Source: Treponema sp.
GTDB lineage: Bacteria; Spirochaetota; Spirochaetia; Treponematales; Breznakiellaceae
Assembly: GCA_009781635.1 (NCBI GenBank)
Contig: WQXU01000007.1
Span: forward strand, 1 to 64,000
Direction of reading: 5' to 3'
DNA: 64,000 nt
In this document: in pieces, positions 9,204 through 18,270 of the stretch
How positions within the stretch are numbered: position 1 is the first letter of the stretch
Layout: each line of letters opens with the position of its first letter
The notes under the pieces: generated by a model
The model's database searches: none
Told to the model about the DNA's origin: nothing
The model's input: the letters and a program-made list of their open reading frames with translations, nothing else
Translations under genes and position numbers: made by a program

Positions 9204-10634
9204 ATGAAAAAACAAAAAAACCTTATTTATAAATGTTCCTCCTGCGGCAAAGAAGAGCCAAAATGGCTTGGACGCTGTCCGGAATGCGGCGAGTGGAATA
9301 CATTTGCAGAAACCTCGATTAGCGCTGCTAACAGTGTTATGTATAAAAAAAAGGGCCTGCCTCAAACACTGCCTCTTGCAGCAATAGACCCAATGGAAGG
9401 CAGCCGTATCAGCAGCGGCATTGGTGAACTTGATCGCATTCTTGGCGGCAACGGGATCATGAAACGCTCTTCCGTCCTTATAGGAGGCGAACCCGGCATT
9501 GGCAAATCTACGCTGCTATTGCAAATTGCCGCCGCCGCAGTTACAAAGGGGCGGATACTCTATGTCTCCGGCGAGGAATCCGCCGGGCAATTAAGGCTAA
9601 GGGCAGACCGGCTTGGTTTAAACGCCGACAAAAGCGTTATGGAGCGCATCGAGATTCTCTGCTCGGGAAACCTTGAAGAAATAGAAACTGTCCTTAATAA
9701 CATTAAGCCTGTTTTGGTATTGATAGATTCCGCACAGACATTATTTTCTGATAACGCATCGATGCATGCGTCTAATTCCGTGCCTGGCGGCATCAATCAA
9801 ATGAAGTTTTGTTCTTTTGAATTGATTTCATGGGTAAAAGAACACGATGCAGCATTAATTTTAACAGCTCACGTTACAAAAGAAGGCCTTATCTCCGGCC
9901 CGAAAACACTGGAACATATGGTAGACACTGTCCTTTATTTTGAACAAAACGATAAAACATCAAGTTTAAGCGGAACTGCCGATTGCCGTTTTTTGCGGGC
10001 ATCAAAAAACCGCTTCGGCTCAACTGATGAAATCGGCATATTTACAATGGGTGAAAAGGGACTCTCTCCCGTTGAAGATACAGGAAGCATGTTCCTTGTA
10101 AGACGCGAAGGAGAACTTCCGCCGGGAGTGGCAATTGCCGCTGTCCTTGAAGGCTCAAGAACAATCATGGTGGAAATTCAGGCGCTTTGCATCCCTGCCA
10201 AGGGTACAATAAGCCGTGTTTTTTCCGACAAGATCGATTCCGGCAGGGTTTCCCGAATTTCCGCTGCTCTGGAAAAACATCTTGGTCTGCAAGGCAAGCC
10301 GGGGCTCAGATTGTCAGATCAGGACTTGTATATTAATGCAGCCGGCGGTATACGCATCACAGAGGTTGGAGTGGAACTTGCTCTTGCCTGCGCTTTATAT
10401 TCGGCGCGAACCGGCCTTGCGCTGCCTGCAGACCTTGCAATTGCAGGGGAGTTGTCGCTAACCGGGGAAATCAGGCCTGTACGCCGCCTGCCTGCGCGCG
10501 TAAAAACCGCAGCTTCACTTGGTTTTAATTCTTTTCTTGGCCCTGTTACAGATCAATCTGAATCAAACTCATCCGGGCTTCGCCAGGCCGGTAATATAAA
10601 ATCTGCTATTAAAATGATATATGGTTATAATTAA
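9204..10634 (+). CDS. radA: DNA repair protein RadA/Sms
   Basis: A RecA-related ATPase that promotes branch migration during recombinational repair. The 476 residues show the full RadA layout: a C4 zinc finger at Cys11, Cys14, Cys25 and Cys28 (CSSCGK and CPECGEW), Walker A GGEPGIGKST at 94-103, the RadA-specific KNRFG motif and a Lon-protease-like C-terminal domain. The length is typical. It begins 9 bases after the preceding gene with no obvious Shine-Dalgarno sequence, so translation may be coupled or leaderless. Confidence 0.96.
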   Translation: MKKQKNLIYKCSSCGKEEPKWLGRCPECGEWNTFAETSISAANSVMYKKKGLPQTLPLAAIDPMEGSRISSGIGELDRILGGNGIMKRSSVLIGGEPGIGKSTLLLQIAAAAVTKGRILYVSGEESAGQLRLRADRLGLNADKSVMERIEILCSGNLEEIETVLNNIKPVLVLIDSAQTLFSDNASMHASNSVPGGINQMKFCSFELISWVKEHDAALILTAHVTKEGLISGPKTLEHMVDTVLYFEQNDKTSSLSGTADCRFLRASKNRFGSTDEIGIFTMGEKGLSPVEDTGSMFLVRREGELPPGVAIAAVLEGSRTIMVEIQALCIPAKGTISRVFSDKIDSGRVSRISAALEKHLGLQGKPGLRLSDQDLYINAAGGIRITEVGVELALACALYSARTGLALPADLAIAGELSLTGEIRPVRRLPARVKTAASLGFNSFLGPVTDQSESNSSGLRQAGNIKSAIKMIYGYN

Positions 10635-10645
10635 TAAAAAAAGTA

Positions 10646-10674
10646 TTGACATTAAATTGATTTCAGATTATATT
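10646..10674 (+). promoter_or_regulatory. Sigma-70 promoter of the RNA-binding-protein gene
   Basis: TTGACA (10646-10651), 17 bp, TATATT (10669-10674): a near-consensus promoter. Initiation near 10681 would give a leader of about 330 nt before the RRM protein gene. Confidence 0.7.
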
Positions 10675-10680
10675 TTCATT

Positions 10681-11013
10681 AATTGGGTGTTATTTTAGGT
10701 TGAATTATGTTAATTATTGCGGGCTTTCAAAAAGGCCGCACGGTTTAGGGGTTCTGTTCTTGTTATTTTCTGCTAATGAGCAAGCTGTTCGATTTGTCCA
10801 GGCTTATCAAATTTCTCCCTTAACAATTATGCATCTTTTTTCCCTGACATCGGATTTATTTCTGGCGTCAATGGAAATTGAGTCGCTCGCTTTTGCGGGT
10901 GTGAATACTTGGGCGTAAGTCCATATGGATTATATGCATTTTATGTATATAATCCGAGCGTACCCGGACGCCTGCAAATCATATAATTTGCTCCGGGAGA
11001 AGGATTTTTCTCA
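10681..11013 (+). promoter_or_regulatory. Long 5' leader of the RRM protein gene
   Basis: About 330 bases lie between the predicted start of transcription and ATG 11014. The only ORF (72 codons, 10700-10918) has no ribosome-binding site of note and no recognisable protein. Just before the gene is a dyad, GGATTATAT/ATATAATCC (10927-10955), followed by a strong GGAGAAGG ribosome-binding site. The length and position recall the structured leaders of cold-shock genes; a regulatory role is inference. Confidence 0.4.
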
Positions 11014-11301
11014 ATGGCTAAGAAATTGTATGTCGGTAATCTCTCCTACAACACTACCGAAGATGGTCTTAAAAACCTGTTTTCAGGTTTCGGCACTGTC
11101 GCATCCGCAAAAATTATTTTTGATCGTGAAACCGGCAACTCAAAAGGGTTCGGATTTATCGAAATGAGCAGCGATGAAGAAGCAACAGCGGCAATCACAG
11201 GAACAAACGGCCGCGAATTTGAAGGACGTCAATTGCGCGTAAACGAAGCAATGGACAAGCCGCGCCGTGAACGCGGAGGCGGAGGCGGAGGTAACTGGTA
11301 A
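11014..11301 (+). CDS. RRM-type RNA-binding protein with Gly-rich tail
   Basis: A 95-residue single-RRM protein. RNP2 (KLYVGNL) is at residues 4-10 and RNP1 (KGFGFIEM) at about 48-55. A short basic, Gly-rich tail (RRERGGGGGGNW) follows. Bacterial proteins of this family resemble the cyanobacterial Rbp cold-inducible RNA-binding proteins. The gene stands alone between a strong upstream promoter with a long leader and a clear terminator, so it is monocistronic. An RNA-chaperone or cold-response role is likely but not proven. Confidence 0.93.
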   Translation: MAKKLYVGNLSYNTTEDGLKNLFSGFGTVASAKIIFDRETGNSKGFGFIEMSSDEEATAAITGTNGREFEGRQLRVNEAMDKPRRERGGGGGGNW

Positions 11302-11311
11302 TACCAGCCGG

Positions 11312-11356
11312 CGGCACACTTTTTAGTAAAAGGGGTAAAAGTGTGCCGTCTTTTTT
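11312..11356 (+). terminator. Intrinsic terminator after the RRM protein gene
   Basis: A perfect 12-bp stem CGGCACACTTTT/AAAAGTGTGCCG (11312-11323 and 11337-11348) is followed by TCTTTTTT. Confidence 0.88.
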
Positions 11357-12246
11357 CATTGATTTTTATTCAGAAGTTCCTGTCTTTTTATCTCCGCATC
11401 GGTGTGCATTTTTTCCAGTACTTCCATTATAGCGTCAGCAACTGCCTGTTTTTTGTCGCTGTCGTTATTCGTTTCTGCCAAAACCTTATTACGGAATTCA
11501 ACGCAGTCCACTACAGGTCCCACAGTAGCATGAACAACATCCCTGCTTACAGAGTCATTCAGCATATCTGTTTGCTGCACATGCAGAACCTCGCCGTTAA
11601 TTGCAATAAAACACATATAATCAAAGGAACGTATGTATGAATCAATTTCGCGCACTCCCTTTTTTGAATCCGGTTCCCAGGGACGGTAGCGGGTTCCTGA
11701 CGGGAAGACAAGAACAAGCTTACTCTTATATTTATGCCTTATAAGCGATTTCATTGCTGCGCGGTTTATGGCACTGACGCGTAATATTTCATCCTTGTCT
11801 TTTTCCGGATCCAGGTCCTGTATTGAGCGGCTCGGACAGATTATTATCTTTGTGTAAGCTGCCGTAAATGCTGAAACAATGGGATTATCTTCATTTAATT
11901 TCATACCGGCTATTGCGATGATCGAGTTTCTTATTTCTTCGCCGCGGCCTCCTGCCAATCGTGTCAGCAGAGATACAATTGAAAGATCCATATTACTGTA
12001 ATGCTCTACAAGAAGCAGACAGGCCTTCCCTGACTCTGCCTTTTTGTAAAGTTCTTCAAGATTATCTATTCCGTAAAGTCCGCTTCCGGGAAGAAGCAGC
12101 TGTTCTACCATTCCGTCAACGACTGCCAGAATCCGCGGATCTCCCTCCTGATACACATTCTCCTCGTTTATTACAGTCGGCGATTTCGATATTTTTACAA
12201 CTCTTTCTATCTGATCTTCAAAAGCAGTCCCCAATGTTTTTACCAT
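11356..12246 (-). CDS. Glycerolipid acyltransferase (PlsC-like)
   Basis: A 296-residue soluble-looking protein with the glycerolipid acyltransferase signature. It has the catalytic HX4D motif (HYSNMD) at about residue 80 and a FPSGTR block equivalent to the FPEGTRS acceptor-binding motif at about 185. Members transfer acyl groups to glycerol phosphate or lysophosphatidate in membrane lipid synthesis. The Glu-to-Ser change in FPEGT makes the exact substrate uncertain. The start is supported by AGGAGAG. The gene stops against the terminator of the convergent RRM gene. Confidence 0.75.
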   Translation of the reverse strand: MVKTLGTAFEDQIERVVKISKSPTVINEENVYQEGDPRILAVVDGMVEQLLLPGSGLYGIDNLEELYKKAESGKACLLLVEHYSNMDLSIVSLLTRLAGGRGEEIRNSIIAIAGMKLNEDNPIVSAFTAAYTKIIICPSRSIQDLDPEKDKDEILRVSAINRAAMKSLIRHKYKSKLVLVFPSGTRYRPWEPDSKKGVREIDSYIRSFDYMCFIAINGEVLHVQQTDMLNDSVSRDVVHATVGPVVDCVEFRNKVLAETNNDSDKKQAVADAIMEVLEKMHTDAEIKRQELLNKNQ

Positions 12247-12302
12247 AATAATTACTCTCCTAAAAATATTGTTAGTTATCGTTTTTCAAAACGTTCAAAC
12301 CA

Positions 12303-13535
12303 TTACGAAGCACAAACCAGATTGATGATTACCCTGCATGCAGCGCACATTTCACTTACGCTGATCCATTCAAGGCGGCTGTGAAAATTGCGGCCTCCTG
12401 TAAATATATTTGGTGTAGGTATGCCCAATTCAGTAAGCTTTGAACCGTCTGTTCCGCCCCGTACCGGCTTCAAACGCCATTCCATTCCGGCTTTTTGTAC
12501 AGCCTGTTTAAGCCGTTCAAGCACATCAGGTTTTTCATCTATCTTAGACTTCATATTATAGTATTGAGGCTGGGAATTAACAATAACTTTTCCGCCGGGA
12601 AACTGCGCTTCTATTGTTTTTGCAAATGCATCTAACGCTGCAAGGCGGCGCTCAATTCCGGCAGTTTCAAAGTCGCGGATAAAAATTTCAAGAATTGCCC
12701 TTTCCAGACAGCCCGATATTTCCATTGGACAGTAATATCCATAATAGCCGTCTGTGGCTTCCGGGCTCTCGTTGCGCGGCAAAAGAGATGCAAAGGCAGA
12801 TGCCATGAGCACGGCGTTTGCGAGTATGCCTCTTGCATGCCCTATATGAATCACTTTGCCTGTAAAATCGATATTTGCCTTCCATGCATTAAAACACTCA
12901 CTTTCAATTTCACCTGCGGGGCCGCCGTCCACTGTATAACAGAAAGCGGATCTAATTTCGTTAAACGGAAATTCCGGCAGCCCCTTGCCGGTTTCTTCAT
13001 CCGGCGTGAAAATTATCTCAACAGGCCCATGTTCTATCTGAGGGTTAGCAGCAAGGTATTCCACCGCCGCCATGATTTCCGCTATGCCGGCTTTATTGTC
13101 AGCTCCCAGCAATGTTGTTCCGTCGCTGTGTATTACCGCTTTTCCCTTCTGTTCAGCCAGTCCGCTCTCTTTACAGGGATCCAGGCAAATACCGTGCATG
13201 AGTTCAATTTTTCCGCCGTCATAATTCTGCACATACTGCGGCTTTACATTACTCCCGCAAACATCGTCTGCAGTATCAAGGTGGGCAAGAAACCCCATAC
13301 ACGGCGCATTTTCCTTTCCGGCGCTTGCAGGTAAAAGCGCTATCACATAACAGTGATCTGTAAGTTTTACATCAGTAAGTCCAAGGCCTGTAAGTTCTTC
13401 GCACAAGGCTTTTGCAAGCTCCCACTGTCCCGGCGTTGAGGGTGTTTCGGCAATGTTCCGGTTGCTTTCGGTATCAAAGCGGACGTATTTAAGGAACCTT
13501 GGAACAATTAATTTTTCAAGTTCTTGATCAAGCAT
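12303..13535 (-). CDS. pepT: Tripeptide aminopeptidase (peptidase T)
   Basis: A cytosolic M20B metallopeptidase that removes N-terminal residues from tripeptides. The 410 residues carry the zinc and catalytic motifs in order: AHLDT (His85, Asp87), GADNKAG, TPDEETGKG with the catalytic Glu pair, DGGPAG, and RGGTDGSKL near the C-terminus. The length matches PepT. There is no ribosome-binding site; a promoter ends 6 nt before the start, so the message is predicted to be leaderless. Confidence 0.95.
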   Translation of the reverse strand: MLDQELEKLIVPRFLKYVRFDTESNRNIAETPSTPGQWELAKALCEELTGLGLTDVKLTDHCYVIALLPASAGKENAPCMGFLAHLDTADDVCGSNVKPQYVQNYDGGKIELMHGICLDPCKESGLAEQKGKAVIHSDGTTLLGADNKAGIAEIMAAVEYLAANPQIEHGPVEIIFTPDEETGKGLPEFPFNEIRSAFCYTVDGGPAGEIESECFNAWKANIDFTGKVIHIGHARGILANAVLMASAFASLLPRNESPEATDGYYGYYCPMEISGCLERAILEIFIRDFETAGIERRLAALDAFAKTIEAQFPGGKVIVNSQPQYYNMKSKIDEKPDVLERLKQAVQKAGMEWRLKPVRGGTDGSKLTELGIPTPNIFTGGRNFHSRLEWISVSEMCAACRVIINLVCAS

Positions 13536-13570
13536 GTTTGTATTATATCAGGTAACGTAGATGCTGTTAA
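13536..13570 (-). promoter_or_regulatory. Predicted leaderless promoter of pepT
   Basis: Read on the minus strand: TTAACA (13570-13565), 17 bp, perfect TATAAT (13547-13542), then ACAAAC and ATG. There is no Shine-Dalgarno sequence. Confidence 0.65.
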
Positions 13571-13671
13571 CAATAAATATGGGTTATCAATTGATTAAGT
13601 ATCCATAACTAAATGTACCGGATGTAAAAATATCCCTGCTATAAGTGCGGGAGGGTTTTGAAAAACGCAGT

Positions 13672-14886
13672 TTATCTGCTTACGACATTAATCTCTGTTT
13701 CATCCATTGTTACCCAATATCCTGCTCTGCGAATTTCGTTCATTGATAACCTCAGCCAGCGTCCGAATGTGCCGGGTTCAGTTCCGTCGGGGTTCATTGC
13801 CGGCGCGCGTCCGCCAGGAAGCAGCATTGCTTCGGGCATCAGTATGTTTTTGCTTGCCCAGTAATCCAGCGCAACAGGATCAAGGGAGGCTGCGATTTTA
13901 TTTATCTGCTTTGCATTGGCATAACTGGAACTTGGGCCGCGCTCTACGCCTACCCAAATCATATCCAGAATGTTGATGACAGGCATTCTTGTATGCGCCA
14001 TTTGAGTTCCCATGCCGCCTGTTCCGACACTGTTGTGAGCGCGCCTGCTTGTTAACCTGTCAGAAGGAGTTCCCATATAATTTTTTACAGCGGCTGTCAC
14101 CTGGAAACCGCCGTGGGATTTTAACACCGGCATATTAATAACTTTAAGTTTATCGCTTATGTAAACTTGCCTGCCATCATCCCATATTCCCATTTTAAAA
14201 CTTACATGTGTTCCGTATTCTGTTACAAATTTTGGGTAGGAAATTTCAAGACCGGTATCACGAATCGTATTTTCTACTACAAAGCCGTTTTTTGTATCAC
14301 CTGAATTAAACTCTTCTACCTTTGTACCTGTAAAATCATCCCATAAAACGCCTGTTGCGCGTACTCCTCTTGCTTTGAAAAATGCGACAACATCCATAAC
14401 AGACTGCCTTCGGCATGCGGAATTGGCATTTGCCCAACTAAGACTGCCTCCCCTTCTTTCGCTGCCGAATTGCGCCTGACCGTTATCTGCAACTATTATT
14501 TCGCCGGAGAAACCGCCCGGATGTTCAGTAATTGCCTGAATAACCGACTTAATTAAATCTGTATTTGTGCCGCCGCGCTCGGCCCATTGGCAGTTAATTT
14601 TTAAAATGATTACATCACCGGAAGCAATAAGACTGTAAAAATCAAGGCCGTGTCCCTGCATGGAGTTTACAAGCCTTCTTACACCATCATCTGTACCATC
14701 CGTATCTTCAACAAAAATGGTAGATATTAATTGCCGGGGAATTTCTGATAAGTCCAGCTGCATATATTCATTGCTGTCAGCATTGCTGAGCGGGCTATTA
14801 TAGCTTATTGAATTATTCGAACACTCCGCGCTTAATAAAATCATTACAAGAGAGAAGATGCCTGTCAATTTTATAATCAATTTCAT
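13672..14886 (-). CDS. Secreted DUF362-domain protein
   Basis: A 404-residue protein with an N-terminal signal sequence ending in an odd lipobox-like LLSAEC. It is followed by the DUF362 fold (ILKINCQWAERGGTNTDLIK, VADNG, and VINMPVLKSHGGFQVTAAVKNYMG). Cytosolic DUF362 proteins are often fused to ferredoxins; this one lacks Fe-S motifs and is exported. Its activity is unknown. It starts 10 bases after the upstream permease gene, so the two form an operon. Confidence 0.75.
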   Translation of the reverse strand: MKLIIKLTGIFSLVMILLSAECSNNSISYNSPLSNADSNEYMQLDLSEIPRQLISTIFVEDTDGTDDGVRRLVNSMQGHGLDFYSLIASGDVIILKINCQWAERGGTNTDLIKSVIQAITEHPGGFSGEIIVADNGQAQFGSERRGGSLSWANANSACRRQSVMDVVAFFKARGVRATGVLWDDFTGTKVEEFNSGDTKNGFVVENTIRDTGLEISYPKFVTEYGTHVSFKMGIWDDGRQVYISDKLKVINMPVLKSHGGFQVTAAVKNYMGTPSDRLTSRRAHNSVGTGGMGTQMAHTRMPVINILDMIWVGVERGPSSSYANAKQINKIAASLDPVALDYWASKNILMPEAMLLPGGRAPAMNPDGTEPGTFGRWLRLSMNEIRRAGYWVTMDETEINVVSR

Positions 14887-14896
14887 ACTAACCCCG

Positions 14897-15811
14897 CTAA
14901 CCAGTTTTTATAACAAATTCAACTATAACATTGATAATCAAACCGGACAACATTGCAAATATTAAACAATATAACATATAGATAAAAAAGTTCTTAACGC
15001 CAAGTATCATTTTTACAGCGCTTAAATTGTTAATTTTTAAAGCCGGACCTGCAAGCATAAAAACAAGCGCATCCCCTGTGCCCATGCCTGCATGCAGCCA
15101 TGCATTGATAAGCGGGATGGTGCCGCCGCCGCAGGCATACAACGGAATGGAAAGAGAGGCGGCAAAGAGCACTCCAAGTCCCCGCCTTGCGCCGAACATG
15201 CCGGAAACCCAGTCCGGCGGGACATATCTGTCAAAAAGTGCAGTAAGCGTTAAGCCGATTAAAAGATACGGCGATGTGATCCTGAACGCTTTAAAGAGAT
15301 CATAAAGAAAGTTTTTTTTAGGTTTATCCTGCTGCTCTGAGAAACGCTCAAATGAAAACAATGTTTTATTTTTGAATAAAAGGCAGACAAGCGCTCCTGC
15401 CAGTACGCCGCAAAGAAAACTTAGTCCAAGGCGAGCCAGCGCAATGCCATTACCAAGCGCGAAACTAAGAAGCATAATATTCGGATTGAGAAGAATTGAG
15501 CTGACCATAAATGCGGCTAGCAAATGCTGCGGAACACCTGCCTTTGCGTTCGCGCCATTTCTCCCAAGCGCTGCGATAACCGGCACAGTACCGTACATGC
15601 AAAGCGGCGATACAATTCCAAGAAAAGACGAAATACAAAGCGGCATAAACCAAAATTTTCCGCCGGCAAGGCGCGTCATCTTATCCGTAATTTTATTTGA
15701 AAGGAAAACTGATACAAGAGAACCGGCGATAAGTCCCACAGCCCAGTACGGCGCAATTTGCCTGAACTGATACCAGATACCGCTTAAGATCATACCCGCT
15801 TCATAAAACAT
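14897..15811 (-). CDS. Predicted permease (DUF318/ArsP-like family)
   Basis: A 304-residue polytopic membrane protein of about 8 helices. It shows the two inverted family motifs: PLCMYGTVPVIAAL in the first half and CGGGTIPLINAWL in the second, each followed by a conserved LLNPN/AGPAL..N segment. Relatives include ArsP organoarsenical exporters and many untested permeases; the substrate cannot be read from sequence. It is the first gene of a two-gene operon with the DUF362 protein. The start codon follows a TATACT box by 6 nt, with no ribosome-binding site. Confidence 0.8.
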   Translation of the reverse strand: MFYEAGMILSGIWYQFRQIAPYWAVGLIAGSLVSVFLSNKITDKMTRLAGGKFWFMPLCISSFLGIVSPLCMYGTVPVIAALGRNGANAKAGVPQHLLAAFMVSSILLNPNIMLLSFALGNGIALARLGLSFLCGVLAGALVCLLFKNKTLFSFERFSEQQDKPKKNFLYDLFKAFRITSPYLLIGLTLTALFDRYVPPDWVSGMFGARRGLGVLFAASLSIPLYACGGGTIPLINAWLHAGMGTGDALVFMLAGPALKINNLSAVKMILGVKNFFIYMLYCLIFAMLSGLIINVIVEFVIKTG

Positions 15812-15823
15812 ATTAGTAGTATA
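15812..15823 (-). promoter_or_regulatory. -10 box placed for a leaderless start (permease gene)
   Basis: TATACT (15823-15818 on the minus strand) ends 6 nt before the ATG at 15811. A convincing -35 was not found at 17 bp, so this member of the leaderless set is weaker. Confidence 0.4.
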
Positions 15824-15871
15824 TAGTAAAAAGTTGCATTGGCGGGTGCTGGCTTCCGGTAATTGTGTCTT

Positions 15872-15903
15872 GTGAAAGTTTTTAATTTTCTTTAAACTTT
15901 CAC
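15872..15903 (+). promoter_or_regulatory. Inverted repeat before the redox operon (candidate operator)
   Basis: A perfect 10-bp dyad GTGAAAGTTT/AAACTTTCAC with a 12-nt spacer ends 3 bases before the GAGG ribosome-binding site of the first operon gene. The TTGTGA/TCAC flavour of the half-sites recalls Rex redox-repressor sites, but the spacing is longer than the usual 18-bp Rex operator. The regulator's identity is therefore open. Confidence 0.5.
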
Positions 15904-15917
15904 CATGAGGTCATAAA

Positions 15918-16448
15918 ATGTGTAGTTGCGCAAAAAACTGTCTGACCGACTGCAATGCCCGGACAAGTAAATATTGGGATTTATTTGATGATGTAATAAA
16001 AGATTTTTCAGCATCAGGTCAGTCAGATACAGGACAGTTAATACCCCTGCTTCAAAGACTGCAGGATGCTTACGGATACCTGCCGCAGGATGTAATTAAA
16101 AAATTATCGGAGAAAACAGGCATTTTTACATCGCAAATAATGGGTGTTGTAACCTTTTATTCCCAGTTCAGATTGCAGCCCGTTGGGAAAAATATAGTAA
16201 GAATATGCTTTGGAACTGCTTGCCATGTAATCGGAGCGGAAAATATCGCAGAGGCAATCTGCGCAGAACTTGGAACTAAACTTGGCGGGACAACAGAAGA
16301 CAAAATGTTCACAGTAGAATCCGTTGCATGCCTCGGATGCTGTTCTCTTGCTCCTGTAATCATGATAAACGAGGAAACCCACGGACGGCTCACCTCGGAT
16401 TCCGCCAGAAGCGTTATCAGAGATTTTAAAGCCGGCAAAGGAAAATAA
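15918..16448 (+). CDS. NuoE/HndA-like [2Fe-2S] subunit of a bifurcating flavoprotein complex
   Basis: A 176-residue complex I 24-kDa-type subunit. A helical bundle at residues 30-90 precedes a thioredoxin-like [2Fe-2S] domain with ligands in CFGTAC (about 100-105) and CLGCC (about 139-143). The N-terminal dozen residues hold four extra Cys (positions 2, 4, 8, 12), which is unusual. It passes electrons to the NuoF-like partner encoded 6 bases downstream. GAGG 7 nt before ATG supports the start. It is the first gene of a tight three-gene operon. Confidence 0.92.
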   Translation: MCSCAKNCLTDCNARTSKYWDLFDDVIKDFSASGQSDTGQLIPLLQRLQDAYGYLPQDVIKKLSEKTGIFTSQIMGVVTFYSQFRLQPVGKNIVRICFGTACHVIGAENIAEAICAELGTKLGGTTEDKMFTVESVACLGCCSLAPVIMINEETHGRLTSDSARSVIRDFKAGKGK

Positions 16449-16454
16449 TCAAAC

Positions 16455-18263
16455 ATGAAAAAAATAATTATCGGTCTTGGCTCCTGCGGCATTGCCGCCG
16501 GAGGACTAAAAGTAAAGGATACCTTAAACTCACTTGCACTTGAACATAAAGTTGACATCAGCCTTGGTGAAACAGGATGCATGGGAATGTGCTACAAAGA
16601 ACCCATGATTGAAATCGCAGACAACGGCGGCAGGACAATTTACGGAGATGTTGATGAAAAAGCAGCCCGCAGAATTTTCGAAAGCCACATAATTAATAAC
16701 ATGCCTTTAACGGAATACATTGTGCTGGAAATGGACAGCAATCAATCTGACCTTATTTCCCGGGCAGACAGCAAGTGGACAGGCGGATCAGAAGAAAGTT
16801 TTATGTCGCGCCAGAAAAGAATCGTGCTTGAGCGCTGCGGCGAAATCAATCCGGAATCGATAGAAGACGCTATAAAAATGGACGCTTACAAGGGTCTTGA
16901 AAAAGCAATTAAATCCATGACGCCCGCGCAGGTAATAGAAGAAGTGCTTAAGTCCGGAATTAAAGGCCGCGGAGGAGCCGGCTTCCCGGCGGGAATGAAA
17001 TGGAAATTTGCAGCGGCAAGTGAAGCCGATCAAAAATATATTATCTGCAATGCCGATGAGGGAGATCCCGGAGCTTTCATGGACAGGAGTATTCTGGAAG
17101 GCGATCCGCACAGTGTAATCGAGGGGCTTATAATCGGCGGCTACGCCATCGGCGCAACAGAAGGCTACATCTACGCAAGAGCGGAATACCCAATCGCCAT
17201 CCGCAGATTAAGAATTGCAATCAATCAGGCGCAGGAGCGCAGTTTTCTTGGAGACAATATTTTGGGAACCGGATTAAAATTCAATCTGCACATTAAAGAA
17301 GGAGCCGGCGCATTTGTCTGCGGCGAGGAAACCGCTTTAATTGAATCGATAGAAGGACACAGAGGCATGCCCCGGATAAGACCGCCCTTCCCTGCAGTCC
17401 GCGGACTTTTCGGAAAACCCTCAAACATCAACAATGTTGAAACACTTGCAAACATCGGCTGGATAATCAGAAAAGGCGCCGAAGCCTTCGCAGCCTTCGG
17501 CACAGAACAGAGTAAAGGCACAAAGGTGTTTGCCCTGGCCGGAAAGGTAAAACGCGGCGGACTTGTTGAAATCCCCATCGGGATGACAATTAAAGAAGTA
17601 ATTTTTGACATAGGCGGCGGAACAAAATCCGGAAAACCTTTTAAGGCAGTTCAAATGGGCGGGCCTTCAGGCGGCTGCATCCCTGCAAGTAAAATGGACA
17701 CTGTCATCGATTATGCCGCTCTTGCAGAGACAGGAGCTATCATGGGTTCAGGCGGCATGATAGTAATGGACGAAGACAATTGCATGGTGGATATCGCAAG
17801 ATATTTTTTAAACTTTACCCAGTCAGAATCATGCGGTAAATGCACTTTCTGTAAAATCGGCACAAAGAGAATGCTTGAGATTCTTGAACGAATCACAAAG
17901 GGCGAAGGCGTTGACGGCGATATTGAAAAGCTGGAAACACTTGCGCATCAGATAAAAATAAATGCCCTTTGCGGCCTTGGACAAACAGCGTCAAACCCGG
18001 TGCTTACCACAATACGGTATTTCAAAGATGAGTATGTATCTCATATAAAAGACAAAAAATGCTTAACACATCAATGCAAAGCCCTTATCAAATTTAATAT
18101 AACGGACAGGTGCACAGGCTGTACCCTGTGCGCAAAAAAATGCCCTGTTAATGCAATTAACGGCAAGGTAAAAGAATTGCACATTATTGATCAGGATAAA
18201 TGTACAAAATGCGGAATATGCAAAGCAGCATGCAAGTTTGATGCTGTTTGCATTACAGATTGA
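16455..18263 (+). CDS. NuoF/HydB-like NAD(H)- and FMN-binding subunit
   Basis: A 602-residue flavoprotein. The N-terminal thioredoxin-like [2Fe-2S] domain has Cys in GSCG and TGCMGMC. The complex I 51-kDa core carries the FMN/NAD loop GRGGAGFPAGMKW (about residue 173) and CGEETALIESIEG. An SLBB segment and the [4Fe-4S] motif ESCGKCTFCKIG follow. The C-terminus adds two ferredoxin clusters (CTGCTLCAKKCP and CTKCGICKAACK). This architecture is that of HydB/HndC/StnB subunits, where FMN bifurcates electrons between NAD and ferredoxin. The next gene starts 7 bases after its stop. Confidence 0.93.
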   Translation: MKKIIIGLGSCGIAAGGLKVKDTLNSLALEHKVDISLGETGCMGMCYKEPMIEIADNGGRTIYGDVDEKAARRIFESHIINNMPLTEYIVLEMDSNQSDLISRADSKWTGGSEESFMSRQKRIVLERCGEINPESIEDAIKMDAYKGLEKAIKSMTPAQVIEEVLKSGIKGRGGAGFPAGMKWKFAAASEADQKYIICNADEGDPGAFMDRSILEGDPHSVIEGLIIGGYAIGATEGYIYARAEYPIAIRRLRIAINQAQERSFLGDNILGTGLKFNLHIKEGAGAFVCGEETALIESIEGHRGMPRIRPPFPAVRGLFGKPSNINNVETLANIGWIIRKGAEAFAAFGTEQSKGTKVFALAGKVKRGGLVEIPIGMTIKEVIFDIGGGTKSGKPFKAVQMGGPSGGCIPASKMDTVIDYAALAETGAIMGSGGMIVMDEDNCMVDIARYFLNFTQSESCGKCTFCKIGTKRMLEILERITKGEGVDGDIEKLETLAHQIKINALCGLGQTASNPVLTTIRYFKDEYVSHIKDKKCLTHQCKALIKFNITDRCTGCTLCAKKCPVNAINGKVKELHIIDQDKCTKCGICKAACKFDAVCITD

Positions 18264-18270
18264 GGATACC

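Noticed and set aside
10700-10918. 72-codon ORF in the RRM gene leader
   Set aside because: Unusual composition, no ribosome-binding site or recognisable protein; better read as leader RNA.
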